From the IMG/VR virus record IMGVR_UViG_3300023170_000009, positions 1 through 64,000 of that record: a stretch of 64,000 bases of DNA; one strand, written 5' to 3'. Position numbers and translations under genes: made by a program. Below the pieces are notes generated by a model. It was not told where the DNA came from. It worked only from the letters and a program-made list of their open reading frames with translations, and made no database searches. Positions 7,156-15,748 of this stretch are shown in pieces. Within the stretch, counting starts at the first letter, position 1. Every line of letters begins with the position of its first letter. The DNA comes from a virus.

Positions 7156-7675
7156 CGCTACCTTATTTTTTATATTCCAACACAAGAACGAACTATACAT
7201 TGTAGACAACCTACATGTACAGGACGTACCTAAACCACGTGAATTATTAAGACGTGTTTCATCAATAGAACTCTGTAGAGATATAGCTGAGAAAACAGGA
7301 CTGCCTGTTGTATATGATACTGCTAGAAAGCGTACTCGTAAGCACACAGAAGAAGGCAGACAGAGAATACGTGAAGCCAAGTTAGGTGATAAACACCCAG
7401 CCAAAAAGGGTTTGGGTGAGACTCACAAAAAGAACATATCTAAAAAAATGAAAGGAACAAGACGTGGAGAGAATAATCCTATGTTTGGCAGGAGGCATAG
7501 TGTCTCAACTCGTGTAAAGATGCATGAAGCCTGGATTACAAGAGAAAGGCGTAAATGGGTTTGTGGCCCTGGCGGAGTTAGGACTACAATACCTAAGTCT
7601 GAACCTGTTCCAGAAGGTTGGCAGTTAGGTATGTATTATGATCCTTATCGTCCTGATACTGATGAGTTATTTTAA
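7136..7675 (+). CDS. NUMOD3-type DNA-binding protein (homing-endonuclease-like)
   Basis: A 179-residue protein. Residues about 65-140 are basic and contain NUMOD3-like repeats (TEEGRQRIREAKLGDKHP, then GENNPMFGRRHS), the DNA-contacting modules of GIY-YIG and HNH homing endonucleases. The N terminus lacks a convincing GIY-YIG signature and I see no HNH, so the catalytic part may be missing or diverged. The C-terminal part (KWVCGPGG) looks like a separate small domain. ATG at 7136 or 7148 could be used; both overlap the gene before. The 3' end overlaps the convergent gene's stop. Confidence 0.65.
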   Translation: MLVRMNNATLFFIFQHKNELYIVDNLHVQDVPKPRELLRRVSSIELCRDIAEKTGLPVVYDTARKRTRKHTEEGRQRIREAKLGDKHPAKKGLGETHKKNISKKMKGTRRGENNPMFGRRHSVSTRVKMHEAWITRERRKWVCGPGGVRTTIPKSEPVPEGWQLGMYYDPYRPDTDELF

Positions 7676-8163
7676 GCTGCCTTCTTCTTGCTTCTAGTTT
7701 TCTTTTTTACAGGAGTGTTATACTCTGTAATACCCAAAATTTCAAAAGATTTCTCTAAATCTGGATATTCGCTTAGAAGTTTGCCATCCTTGATAGCTGT
7801 CAATAGTTTGGCTTCCTTGTGATGCAACCCTTCAAGTATTTGAACCCAATTAATTTCCCTCTTCCAATCGGGTAGTTTGTTCATGTTACTTTGAGGATCA
7901 AAGAATTGTTTAATACGTCTCCATTCTAGATTGATAGTAGTTTCACCCATGCCACCGGGAATATCTTCTTCCAACTTGGTAGTAGATGGCATACCTTCTG
8001 GTAGATTCCATTCAAGTTTTTCTGCACCTACTCCTAGTCTAACAACTGTAACAGCTAACTGATTACTAGCTGCCCATTCCTTCAGTCTTTCGGCAATGCC
8101 TTCACCTGTTTTAGCCTCTACTACCCAATCTAGGGCTTCATCTAACTGTCTAAATTTTCTCAT
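7672..8163 (-). CDS. Conserved-type phage hypothetical protein
   Basis: A 163-residue protein with a Lys/Arg-rich tail (KKKTRSKKKAA). A central IPGGMGETTINLEWRRI segment resembles an uncharacterised family of T4-like marine phages (DUF6433, from memory). Helical N and C parts flank this segment. It converges tail-to-tail with the plus-strand cassette, the stops overlapping, with no terminator between. The basic tail suggests nucleic-acid contact; not demonstrated. Confidence 0.55.
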   Translation of the reverse strand: MRKFRQLDEALDWVVEAKTGEGIAERLKEWAASNQLAVTVVRLGVGAEKLEWNLPEGMPSTTKLEEDIPGGMGETTINLEWRRIKQFFDPQSNMNKLPDWKREINWVQILEGLHHKEAKLLTAIKDGKLLSEYPDLEKSFEILGITEYNTPVKKKTRSKKKAA

Positions 8164-8172
8164 AATTTACCT

Positions 8173-9072
8173 CTAAAAATCTGTAATGACTTCCATCATA
8201 TTACGCATTTTGTTTTTAATAAAATAATTTAACAACTGGCTTCTGTCTCCGCCCTGTTGTGCCTCATAACTATTTATAATAGCTTTCTTAATCTCATCCG
8301 GTGTTTTGGATAAATCCACTAACAACTGATTCCTTGTAAATCCAGAAGCCATCTCCGAATTTATAACAAACTCCTCGGGCTTTTGCTTTTTCCATTCTGC
8401 AAGCAAGGCCCTTTTAATAGGACGTTGACGTTTACCTTCTACAAAAGTATCATCTTCAGATAGCATATTAGGAATGCCGTCGCCTTTGTCTCCTGTAATG
8501 ATATGTTCCATTAACACTTGAGAAGCAGGCTCTTTAATCTTAACCCATTTCTTAAATGCAGGAGCATACTGTTTAACATTAGAATACTTCTGCAGTTGAT
8601 TAAAGTCGTGATCTCCACTAATAATTAAAAAGGGTTCAGGCTCTGGATCATCAAACAATCCACCTGTGCCTTTTCCAGATGTTTGACTATACTCAGCAAG
8701 CGTGCCAATAACATCATCTGCTTCTGCACCTTCTACATCAATACAGGGATAGGGGAAGAACTCATCTAGTTCATTTCTAATTTGATTTAGTGCCTCAAAT
8801 ATAGAGTTCCAATCTAGAGGACTTTCCTCCCTACCCTTTTTACGATGTGCCTTATAATAAGGAAAGTAATCACGTCTCCAGTATCTACGATTATCCATAG
8901 CCAGTACAAGATTGCCATACTCCTCGCTAAACTTTACATTATACGAGCGAATTGTATTAATAATCATATGTCGCAACAAAGGCAAGTCTACGTCTACAGA
9001 CACATCTTTACGCCCCCCTATTTCTGCCATGAAGTTAGCAATGGCAGTCTGATTAAAATCTACAACTATCAT
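8173..9072 (-). CDS. rnh: 5'-3' exonuclease / RNase H (T4 Rnh-like)
   Basis: A 299-residue protein matching the T4 RNase H family, a FEN-type 5' nuclease that removes RNA primers and adjacent DNA from lagging-strand fragments. Metal-binding acidic residues are visible: Asp5 in VVDFN, Asp in LAMDNRRYWRRDYFPYYKAHR, the cluster GAEADDVIG, and SGDHDFNQL followed by the GDKGDGIPN helix-hairpin turn. Length fits T4 Rnh (305). The start overlaps the stop of the basic-protein gene upstream (ATGA type). Confidence 0.9.
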   Translation of the reverse strand: MIVVDFNQTAIANFMAEIGGRKDVSVDVDLPLLRHMIINTIRSYNVKFSEEYGNLVLAMDNRRYWRRDYFPYYKAHRKKGREESPLDWNSIFEALNQIRNELDEFFPYPCIDVEGAEADDVIGTLAEYSQTSGKGTGGLFDDPEPEPFLIISGDHDFNQLQKYSNVKQYAPAFKKWVKIKEPASQVLMEHIITGDKGDGIPNMLSEDDTFVEGKRQRPIKRALLAEWKKQKPEEFVINSEMASGFTRNQLLVDLSKTPDEIKKAIINSYEAQQGGDRSQLLNYFIKNKMRNMMEVITDF

Positions 9073-10175
9073 TGCTTTACCTTTAACAATACAGAGTTAG
9101 GCTGTACCCTTGTTCTAACTGTCATTTTCTTACCACGTACAGACTCCATAAACTTATGTAGTCCATTAATCCTACATGCCATAAATTTAGGAATAACCTC
9201 CTCGGGTTTCCTAACTGTTTTCTCATAGGATGTCGTGCCATAGTTTTCAATAGCTGTACCCTTAACTCCTAAACCACCTGCAAAGTCAGAGGCATATACA
9301 CCTAAGCGTTTACGTTTAACATCATAGTACCATACTTCTGAGGAGCCTATAATGTCCACAGGATTGATACTTACAATATCTAGTTCTTTAAACTCCTTTA
9401 GAAACCTAAGACGTTTAACAACTTTGTTCTTATCTGTAGGACGCTTTTTCCTAATGCGTGTAATTTTCTTAGCCTGCTGAGACTGCATGACAGACGTTTC
9501 AACGTCTGTATACATCTGTATCAGTTTCTTTGTATTGGGCTTGCTAATGTGCGAGTAGCCTTCTACTAACTGTTCGTCCCAGTCTGATCTATTTGTCATC
9601 TGTCTAACAGTTTGTAGTTCTTCCAACTCGCCTTTCCAGCCGCCTAGTATATCAAACAATTCTTGTGTCTCAGCTCTGTTCAGTCCACATGTAGATACAA
9701 CATTCCAATTGACTGGGACCTTACCTGTCTCAATAAAATCATCAACACATTTCTCAATGTACTCTAATGCGTTAGGTAAGTTTTCTCGTATTCTAACAAC
9801 TTTAGGCTTTTCCTCAGATGCTTCAATTTTTTCTGCACCTTTACTCGCCCAAGGTTCTTTCTTTTTCTCAATAAACTCAACACAAGAAGTAGGCATGTAA
9901 CCTACTTTACTTTCTATAAAGGCATACTTACCTACGTGTGAAAATGTGGAGTCAGTCAATTTTAAAATGTTTGTAATGTCTTGCTTGTCCCAGCCAGACT
10001 TTTTACGCATCCATTCCTTAAAAGACTTAATGAGAGTTTTGTCTGCTATTTCATAATGTACAAAATAGCCTAGTTCTTGAAAAGCTTTTTCTCGTTGCTG
10101 TTCATCTGTTATAGATTGGTATTTACTCCAATCTGGTTCTGTAAGCACATAGGTACTACGTTTTCTTTTTGCCAT
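9069..10175 (-). CDS. Basic hypothetical protein
   Basis: A 368-residue strongly basic protein with no family I recognise. It has a helical N-terminal part, a Lys/Glu-rich linker near residues 105-125, a helical middle, a basic patch (KKITRIRKKRPTDKNKVVKR) near 240 and a strand-rich C-terminal third. The composition suggests nucleic-acid binding. It is the first gene after a good sigma70 promoter (10209-10237), with GGAG before the ATG, and is coupled to rnh by a 4-base overlap, which hints at a replication role. Confidence 0.65.
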   Translation of the reverse strand: MAKRKRSTYVLTEPDWSKYQSITDEQQREKAFQELGYFVHYEIADKTLIKSFKEWMRKKSGWDKQDITNILKLTDSTFSHVGKYAFIESKVGYMPTSCVEFIEKKKEPWASKGAEKIEASEEKPKVVRIRENLPNALEYIEKCVDDFIETGKVPVNWNVVSTCGLNRAETQELFDILGGWKGELEELQTVRQMTNRSDWDEQLVEGYSHISKPNTKKLIQMYTDVETSVMQSQQAKKITRIRKKRPTDKNKVVKRLRFLKEFKELDIVSINPVDIIGSSEVWYYDVKRKRLGVYASDFAGGLGVKGTAIENYGTTSYEKTVRKPEEVIPKFMACRINGLHKFMESVRGKKMTVRTRVQPNSVLLKVKQ

Positions 10176-10208
10176 GAAAGGACTCCTTTTTGTTTATTCA
10201 TACATATA

Positions 10209-10237
10209 ATTATAAGACAAACAGAAGTGCCTGTCAA
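10209..10237 (-). promoter_or_regulatory. Sigma70-type promoter
   Basis: Minus strand: TTGACA (10237-10232), 17-base spacer, TATAAT (10214-10209). Reads into the basic protein gene and rnh. Confidence 0.8.
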
Positions 10238-10256
10238 GACTTGATTGTACCAAAAA

Positions 10257-10529
10257 TTAAATAACTTTGAAAGATATGATACGATCGAAGACTATAGATC
10301 TCCAGCCATTCTTCTCTGTATCAAAGACAACTAGATTTTTGTGGGTAACGGGTTCTTTGTTTTCCACTTGAGGGATAACGTTAGACTTTAACGTGCAAAC
10401 CATTTCTCTGATTTCGCCGTTAGCTTTGTGAAATACAACTTTACAATTAAACTTGGACAATAACTTTTTAGCTTCGTCCTGCCAGTCTGTATCGTTTCTT
10501 TTTGGATGATAATTAGTTACGTTTGGCAT
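10257..10529 (-). CDS. SH3-like beta-barrel protein (WYL_2/DUF2693-like)
   Basis: A 90-residue protein. After an N-terminal helix comes a run of strands (CKVVFHKANGEIREMVCTL; then KNLVVFDTEKNGWRSI; then RIISFKVI) matching the small WYL_2/DUF2693 family of T4-like phages, an SH3-like barrel of unknown role. The ATG overlaps the end of the membrane protein gene by 17 bases. The intergenic space that follows holds a promoter for the next transcript. Confidence 0.7.
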   Translation of the reverse strand: MPNVTNYHPKRNDTDWQDEAKKLLSKFNCKVVFHKANGEIREMVCTLKSNVIPQVENKEPVTHKNLVVFDTEKNGWRSIVFDRIISFKVI

Positions 10530-11454
10530 TTTTTCTCTTCCTATCTATTAACCATTTAAGTTCTCTTTCTTTGGCTTTGTCCATTCTAGAAGAAGAACCA
10601 TATTTTAAGGATACCCAAGAGTCTTCACCTTCATCTTTCTTTTTTTTAGGTTCCTCAGTAGTGCTTATATTAAACTCTTCAGGCTCTTTTGTCAATGCCT
10701 CTTCTCCCAAAAAGGTAATCTGCTCTCCATTGCGCTGGGCCCAACTCATATTGGCAGCTACAACTAATAGAATGGCTAATGGATCAAATACAAATATTAA
10801 CAACATAATGATTATTCTAACTGCACTATCTACAGCGTTCTTAGTAGACTCAGAATAAAATAGTTCTGCGATGTATTTTATTGGACCTAACTCTGCATCC
10901 ATAACAGCTACTTCCTGCCTCATTGGCAGCAACTGTAAGTTCAAGGCGTCTATATTAGCAACTGCCTCGTCCATTTCTGCATTTAATTGTTCTCTTTCTT
11001 CTCTCTGTGTTCTGTTCACATAGTTTTTATCTTCACCACGTGATGTTCTCAGAGTATCATCAAGCCCTGCAATACGATCTCTTGCCTGTTGTAGTTTGCC
11101 TCTCTCTGCTTCTAGTCTAAACTCAATTACTTCCATATTTAAGGTGTAGTCTTGATTAACAGCCGTTTGATCTATATGTGCTCTAGACAAGTAACCAAAG
11201 ATACCTATAGAAGTAATAAAGGATAAAACAATTACAGCTAATGTAAAATAGGATTTTAATAGTTTAGTGGCGGTATGCCAATACCTATAAACCCATGACG
11301 CTGTAACAAGTTTGGCAATTTCCAATACAACACCCATTGCAATAATCTCCGCATAAGCTGCGGGGAATATCGTGGTTAATCCAATTATAGAAAAGTATGC
11401 TGCTACAGATGATACTGCAAGAGCGGATGTTAATAAAAGTAAAATAAAAGCCAT
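10513..11454 (-). CDS. Membrane protein with central coiled coil
   Basis: A 313-residue protein. It has three predicted N-terminal membrane helices (about 2-24, 33-56, 70-90), a coiled coil rich in Glu, Arg and Gln (about 110-190), another one or two helices (about 212-238) and a charged C-terminal tail. Similar proteins of unknown function are common in marine T4-like phages. The layout would place the coiled coil outside one face of the membrane. No enzymatic motif seen. Confidence 0.7.
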   Translation of the reverse strand: MAFILLLLTSALAVSSVAAYFSIIGLTTIFPAAYAEIIAMGVVLEIAKLVTASWVYRYWHTATKLLKSYFTLAVIVLSFITSIGIFGYLSRAHIDQTAVNQDYTLNMEVIEFRLEAERGKLQQARDRIAGLDDTLRTSRGEDKNYVNRTQREEREQLNAEMDEAVANIDALNLQLLPMRQEVAVMDAELGPIKYIAELFYSESTKNAVDSAVRIIIMLLIFVFDPLAILLVVAANMSWAQRNGEQITFLGEEALTKEPEEFNISTTEEPKKKKDEGEDSWVSLKYGSSSRMDKAKERELKWLIDRKRKNAKRN

Positions 11455-11458
11455 GTTA

Positions 11459-11800
11459 TTATTTATGTGAGTTAGGTGCCCACTCTAATGGTTGAAATTC
11501 TTTTAAAAATGTCATTCTAAGTCTTATATTAATCATATCATTTAGGCATAACTCATCGTGTCTTTGTTGCCATTGTAATAAAAACTCTTGCATTTTAGCG
11601 TGTGCTTTACTATCAAAGACAGCGATAGTTTCTTTTGTTAGTTCCCCATCATATTCTTTTACAATATTTGAACTGCCAAAGTATTTCTCATATTGTTTTT
11701 CAGGCTTACAGGAATATCCTATATAATACCTGCCATCTGGAAAATAAGTACAGTAAACTCTATGTACCTTCTTCTCCCTCGGTTTTCTTTTTCTCACCAT
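11459..11800 (-). CDS. GIY-YIG-like nuclease domain protein
   Basis: A 113-residue protein. After a basic start it has VYCTYFPDGRYYIGYS, which aligns with the GIY-x10-YIG core with VYC replacing GIY, followed by a KYFGSS turn. This suggests a divergent GIY-YIG fold. A conserved catalytic Arg and Glu cannot be assigned with certainty. A late-type box (11828-11835) lies inside the upstream gene 28 bases before the ATG. Could be a free-standing endonuclease or an inactive relative. Confidence 0.6.
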   Translation of the reverse strand: MVRKRKPREKKVHRVYCTYFPDGRYYIGYSCKPEKQYEKYFGSSNIVKEYDGELTKETIAVFDSKAHAKMQEFLLQWQQRHDELCLNDMINIRLRMTFLKEFQPLEWAPNSHK

Positions 11801-11975
11801 CTATTACATCTCCATTATCAGATGTAATATTTATACTTGGAACACAGGGTCTTTCTAGTGGGTTCTCAGACTCATAAAAGTCCAAGCTAACTTTTTTATT
11901 AAATATTGCGTCCCAATTATCAGAAAATGTCTTCTGATCTACACTAAAAGGTCTAGGTTTACTTCCCTTTCCCAT
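11760..11975 (-). CDS. Small conserved phage hypothetical protein
   Basis: A 71-residue protein starting MGKGSKPRPFSV and followed by a segment with NWDAIF; the last third is acidic and looks disordered (EKKKTEGEEG). This N terminus recurs in small unnamed proteins of marine phages. Overlaps genes on both sides by 17 and 41 bases. Function unknown. Confidence 0.65.
   Translation of the reverse strand: MGKGSKPRPFSVDQKTFSDNWDAIFNKKVSLDFYESENPLERPCVPSINITSDNGDVIDGEKKKTEGEEGT
11828..11835 (-). promoter_or_regulatory. Possible late promoter inside the upstream gene
   Basis: TATAAATA on the minus strand, correctly spaced (28 bases) for the ATG at 11800 but inside the coding sequence of 11760-11975, so chance is possible. 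Confidence 0.45.
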
Positions 11976-12363
11976 TATTTTTCCTCAACTTTTCTAAACT
12001 TAATTTTTCCTTTAGAGACATAACATAGGCAGCAACAGACAATATTAGTATTGTTCCGCCCTCTGCTAAAAGCTGTGTCCCTTGCATATCTTTACTATGT
12101 AGAATAATTAATCTACACAATGCCGTGATAGCAATAATAATAGGCAATGTAACAGGAATTCTCTCTGTGCTATAAAATGCACCTATCATTGCTATTACCT
12201 CAGCGTATATAAACAACATAAACAAATCTGATAGCATTACCTCCTGTAGTAGCCACATGGAATACAAGTATTTTCCCACTGCAACAAAAGTTAAAGCTCC
12301 TATAATTGCAGTTAATACTTTTTCACCGATTATTGTTGTCCAATGTAATTTATTTCTCATCAT
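11959..12363 (-). CDS. PsiE-like membrane protein
   Basis: A 134-residue protein with four predicted membrane helices (about 12-33, 40-62, 68-86, 95-112) and a basic tail. The run FIYAEVIAMIGAFYS, then PVTLPIIIAITALCRLIIL, fits the PsiE family, named after the E. coli phosphate-starvation-inducible protein of unknown biochemical role. Overlaps the radical SAM gene upstream by 14 bases. Phage copies may matter in phosphate-poor water, but no PhoB box was seen here. Confidence 0.75.
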   Translation of the reverse strand: MMRNKLHWTTIIGEKVLTAIIGALTFVAVGKYLYSMWLLQEVMLSDLFMLFIYAEVIAMIGAFYSTERIPVTLPIIIAITALCRLIILHSKDMQGTQLLAEGGTILILSVAAYVMSLKEKLSLEKLRKNNGKGK

Positions 12364-13291
12364 TAATATCCAAATTAATAGTAGTCCCTAGCATTTGTTT
12401 AACTTGAAATGTATGATCATTTGTCCAAGCTAGAACTTCTGGATCATCATATAAAAAATCACAGTTTTTGCAATATTCTATTTCATCAAATTGTTTAAAG
12501 GCATGTTTTAATCTTAGTTCGTTATACTTTTCTCCATGAAAGATATCAACGAGACTCTGTTCTTTAGTGTCACCTAGTACACTCTTCTCCTCATTGGGTG
12601 GGCCCATTGTTTGACAACACGGTGTAACTTTACCGTTCGCTCTAATAGTTATTTCCTCGGCAAATGGCCTGCCGCACGACTTTCTTACACTAGTATCTCT
12701 AACATATACGGGTTGCCAGTTTCCACTCCAATTATGTTGTTTCCAAATATAAGCTTTCGTACCACATTTGTCAATAAAATTTTTGCGATATTGATCAATC
12801 TCATATTTAATATTGTGGTTATCTAATATTAGATGATAGCTGCTAACTTCTGTATCTTTTACATATTCTTGTAACGCCCAAACGTTTTCTTTTATCTTAT
12901 CAAAATTATCAGCTGCCATCCACTCTATATATTTCTCTCTGTTGTATCCAATAACACTAACACGAATAAAATCTACACCAGCGTCCACAACATCTTTCAT
13001 GTACTGCCCTTCTAATCTAAAGGCATTGGTAAACATATAACTCTTGAATCCGTATTTTTTACAGAGCTCAATGTACTTAGGTAGATCTTTAGCAAGAGTA
13101 GGTTCTCCGCTACCTTCTAATTGTATTACTGTCTCTGGATTAGGCTCTAATTGCTTAAGATTTTTTTCAAATAGAGTGAGTGGCATTTTCTTAGTCCACT
13201 CTTTTCCTCTACCTGTAGTTTGAGGACACATTTGGCATTTATAGTTACACCCACCCGCTACCTCAATAACAGCCCTCTTTACACTTATCAT
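12350..13291 (-). CDS. Radical SAM / SPASM-type enzyme
   Basis: A 313-residue protein. CNYKCQMC (Cys15, Cys19, Cys22) is the CxxxCxxC site for the SAM-binding 4Fe-4S cluster. EGSGEPTL matches the GGEP motif. The C-terminal third has CGRPFAEEITIRANG, PCC and CKNC, a SPASM-like set of cysteines for extra clusters. SPASM enzymes often modify peptides or sugars. The gene downstream (13288-14178) overlaps by 4 bases in the transcript order, so that unknown protein may be partner or substrate. Substrate not evident. Confidence 0.85.
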   Translation of the reverse strand: MISVKRAVIEVAGGCNYKCQMCPQTTGRGKEWTKKMPLTLFEKNLKQLEPNPETVIQLEGSGEPTLAKDLPKYIELCKKYGFKSYMFTNAFRLEGQYMKDVVDAGVDFIRVSVIGYNREKYIEWMAADNFDKIKENVWALQEYVKDTEVSSYHLILDNHNIKYEIDQYRKNFIDKCGTKAYIWKQHNWSGNWQPVYVRDTSVRKSCGRPFAEEITIRANGKVTPCCQTMGPPNEEKSVLGDTKEQSLVDIFHGEKYNELRLKHAFKQFDEIEYCKNCDFLYDDPEVLAWTNDHTFQVKQMLGTTINLDINDEK

Positions 13292-14178
13292 TTTACAACT
13301 AACTTTATATCAGGCCATTGTTCTATTACGGTAGTTAGCGATTGTATTGGAAAACATAGCATTATGCAAGCTCTAATTTGTGCGTTTCTGTCTGAAGGAT
13401 GATCTAGCTCCATTACCAAGGTATGTTCTGAGTTCATTGTTCTGGATGTTAGACCCAATTCATCTGCCATAGGAAAGTTAGTTTCTACATTCCAGTCTTT
13501 AAATTGATTACAAATTCTACGATGTTCATTCAAGCCATTCTCCCATACGTCTTTACTGTCTGTCAAAATATGAGGTATGAATGTTCCTCTATCGGGTACA
13601 AGCTCCATAAAATAATTTTCGTGTCCATTATAAAACTCTTGTAATTCCCTTCTATGAGTGAAAACCTTTTTCCACTCTCTTGGAGGAGGCTTTCCATGTG
13701 TATTAAAACAGATGGTAGGAATTTTATATTCATCTGGAGCAAAATAATAATAAACAGTTTGTCTAGAACCACCAGGGTGTATTCTCCACAGTCCTTTATC
13801 TCTAACCTCAGGCCAATTATCTTCAGGTCCTTGATAGTCTAATCTAGGCTCCCAATGTACTCCCATTGGATTTTTAAATCCATTGTTCATTAAAAACTCT
13901 CTAGCCAACCATACTGTTTTAGGAAATCTTTCGTATTTTAAAAACTCTTGCATTGAGATGTCTGGTCCCTTGGCTAAGAGTTCGTGAAAATAAGGAAGCA
14001 TGTGCGTGCCATAAAAATCTTGTGTTGCTTCTTCGAAATAAAGTTCATTTTTTCTAAAGTCTACAAGTCCAAGATTTTCCTTTTCCATTTTACCTTTAGC
14101 AAACCAATAGTCGTAAACTGCCTGAAGGTTTTTAAAATCTTCGTTTACTAGACTCTGTGTTATTCCTCTCAGTATCAT
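13288..14178 (-). CDS. Hypothetical protein coupled to radical SAM gene
   Basis: A 296-residue soluble protein with no family I recognise. It is rich in aromatic residues and His, with WRIHPGGSRQ near residue 127 and a C-terminal strand region (SEHTLVMELDHPSD, then ACIMLCFP). Its stop overlaps the radical SAM ATG (ATGA), so the two are translated together. The upstream small zinc ribbon ends one base before its ATG. A role together with the radical SAM enzyme is inferred from position only. Confidence 0.65.
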   Translation of the reverse strand: MILRGITQSLVNEDFKNLQAVYDYWFAKGKMEKENLGLVDFRKNELYFEEATQDFYGTHMLPYFHELLAKGPDISMQEFLKYERFPKTVWLAREFLMNNGFKNPMGVHWEPRLDYQGPEDNWPEVRDKGLWRIHPGGSRQTVYYYFAPDEYKIPTICFNTHGKPPPREWKKVFTHRRELQEFYNGHENYFMELVPDRGTFIPHILTDSKDVWENGLNEHRRICNQFKDWNVETNFPMADELGLTSRTMNSEHTLVMELDHPSDRNAQIRACIMLCFPIQSLTTVIEQWPDIKLVVK

Positions 14179-14346
14179 CTAATAGTCCTCTTCATCTCCA
14201 TAATCTATTTCTAGTTCTTCTTCTAGCTCAAGTTTTGTTCCACAAAAAACACAAAACTCTGCTTCATAATAATTTTCATCCATATCGTGTACAACCTTAA
14301 AACAGCCTTCACACGACATACATTCTAATATATTAGGTTTCGGCAT
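14179..14346 (-). CDS. Small zinc-ribbon protein
   Basis: A 55-residue ORF with ATG at 14346 and TAG at 14179, filling the apparent gap. CMSCEGC near residues 9-15 and CVFCG near 34-38 form two CxxC knuckles of a zinc ribbon; the tail is highly acidic (ELEEELEIDYGDEEDY). It overlaps the dCMP deaminase by 14 bases and abuts the next gene. Acidic zinc-ribbon miniproteins are common in phages and usually contact nucleic acid or RNA polymerase; the exact role is unknown. Confidence 0.8.
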   Translation of the reverse strand: MPKPNILECMSCEGCFKVVHDMDENYYEAEFCVFCGTKLELEEELEIDYGDEEDY

Positions 14347-14758
14347 CTATTTCTCCTACTTGCGAAATCTTAACGCCCGCTTTGTGTAGAAATTCTAGTC
14401 CGGATTTATCCCTATAATCATTACCCCAATAAACCTCAGATATGCCTGCTTGATAAATCAACTTAGAACATTCTAAACAAGGTGCGTGTGTCGTATATAG
14501 TAAAGCACCTTGCCCACTCTCTGTACTCCTAGCTAACTTAGCAATAGCATTTGTTTCTGCATGTAATACTTCTGGCTTCGTTACATTGTTTTCATCTTCA
14601 CAGGCATTATCCCAGCCTGAAGGTGTGCCGTTGTAGCCTAGACTAATGGCTCTACCATCTTTCCATATGACACAACCCACTTGTAATCTTTTTGCTCTTG
14701 ACAGTTTAGATACAGACTGTGCCATCTCATAAACTACAGCACTTAGTCTTTTATTCAT
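14333..14758 (-). CDS. cd: dCMP deaminase
   Basis: A 141-residue enzyme that converts dCMP to dUMP, feeding thymidylate synthesis by ThyX. Zinc and catalytic residues are clear: HAETNAI (His66, Glu68) and PCLEC (Cys94, Cys97). The start at 14758 forms ATGA with the nrdB stop, supporting it over a longer frame. Shorter than T4 Cd (193). Belongs to the nrdA-nrdB-cd nucleotide cluster. Confidence 0.9.
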   Translation of the reverse strand: MNKRLSAVVYEMAQSVSKLSRAKRLQVGCVIWKDGRAISLGYNGTPSGWDNACEDENNVTKPEVLHAETNAIAKLARSTESGQGALLYTTHAPCLECSKLIYQAGISEVYWGNDYRDKSGLEFLHKAGVKISQVGEIDAET

Positions 14759-15738
14759 GAAACTCCCCAAACATCCGACCAATCTCCGGACAATGCACCC
14801 CGTGCATAGTCTGTTGCTCTGTTCTCAAAGAAGTTTGTATGGGTCGGGGCGTTGATCATTTCCTCTACCCAAGGCAAAGGATTCTTTTTAACTTTAAAAA
14901 TACCTCTCATACCTAAACTAATAAGACGTCTGTCTGCAATATAACGAATATACTTTTTAACTTCCTCGGGTGTCAATCCTTCCATAGGACCCATAGCAAA
15001 TGCTAAATCAATAAACTTATCTTCAAGCTCTACCATCTTTTCTGCAATAGTGTAAATCTGAGACTTCAGTTTGTCATTCCAAATATCTAGATTTTCTTGT
15101 ACATATTCTTTAAACAACTTAATCATGTTCTCAGCATGCTGTGTTTCATCAACGATAGACCATGTAATAATCTGTCCCATTCCTTTCATCTTGCCATGAC
15201 GTGGAAAGTTTAACAACATAATGAATGATGAAAAGAGTTGCATGCCTTCCGTGAAGGCAGAGAAAGCGGCAATGTTAGTTGCAACAGATTCTCTTGTGCC
15301 ATTGGCATTAGACAGATCAGTAAAGTAATCGTGCTTATCGCGCATAGCCTCATATTCAAGAAATTCATTGTAAGTAGACTCCGGCATTCCTAGTGTTTCA
15401 ATTAAATGGCTATAGGCAGCAACATGTAGTGCTTCCCTTGCCGCAAATCCAGCAAGCATCATTCTTATTTCTGGTTGTGGGAAATAAGGTAAATAATTTG
15501 TTACATAGCCACCTGCAACATCAATATCTCCCTGTGTGAAAAAGCGAAAGATGTTTGTGAGGAAAGCCTGTTCCTCTTTTGTTAAACGATTCTTCCAATC
15601 CTTTACGTCTTCTCCCATAGGAACTTCGGTGTGTAGCCAATGAGACTGCTCGTGTTTTAGCCAAGCATCATAGGCCCATGGGTAATTGAAGGGCTTAAAA
15701 TAAGTCCTTTCGTCTGTTAGTTTTAATTTTTTTGACAT
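14755..15738 (-). CDS. nrdB: Ribonucleotide reductase class I beta subunit
   Basis: A 327-residue NrdB. EALHVAAY (Glu102, His105, Tyr109) is the ExxHxxxY motif with the radical Tyr; TQGDID supplies the first Asp ligand, FTEGM the third carboxylate, and DETQHAENM the last Glu/His pair. The protein generates the radical that NrdA uses to reduce ribonucleotides. Two QueC-like genes lie between it and nrdA. It lacks some of the length of T4 NrdB (388) but all ligands are present. Confidence 0.95.
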   Translation of the reverse strand: MSKKLKLTDERTYFKPFNYPWAYDAWLKHEQSHWLHTEVPMGEDVKDWKNRLTKEEQAFLTNIFRFFTQGDIDVAGGYVTNYLPYFPQPEIRMMLAGFAAREALHVAAYSHLIETLGMPESTYNEFLEYEAMRDKHDYFTDLSNANGTRESVATNIAAFSAFTEGMQLFSSFIMLLNFPRHGKMKGMGQIITWSIVDETQHAENMIKLFKEYVQENLDIWNDKLKSQIYTIAEKMVELEDKFIDLAFAMGPMEGLTPEEVKKYIRYIADRRLISLGMRGIFKVKKNPLPWVEEMINAPTHTNFFENRATDYARGALSGDWSDVWGVS

Positions 15739-15748
15739 TATTCTTCTC

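Noticed and set aside
11460-11467. CATAAATA box before the gene at 10513-11454
   Set aside because: It lies only six bases before the ATG, too close for a late start and leader.
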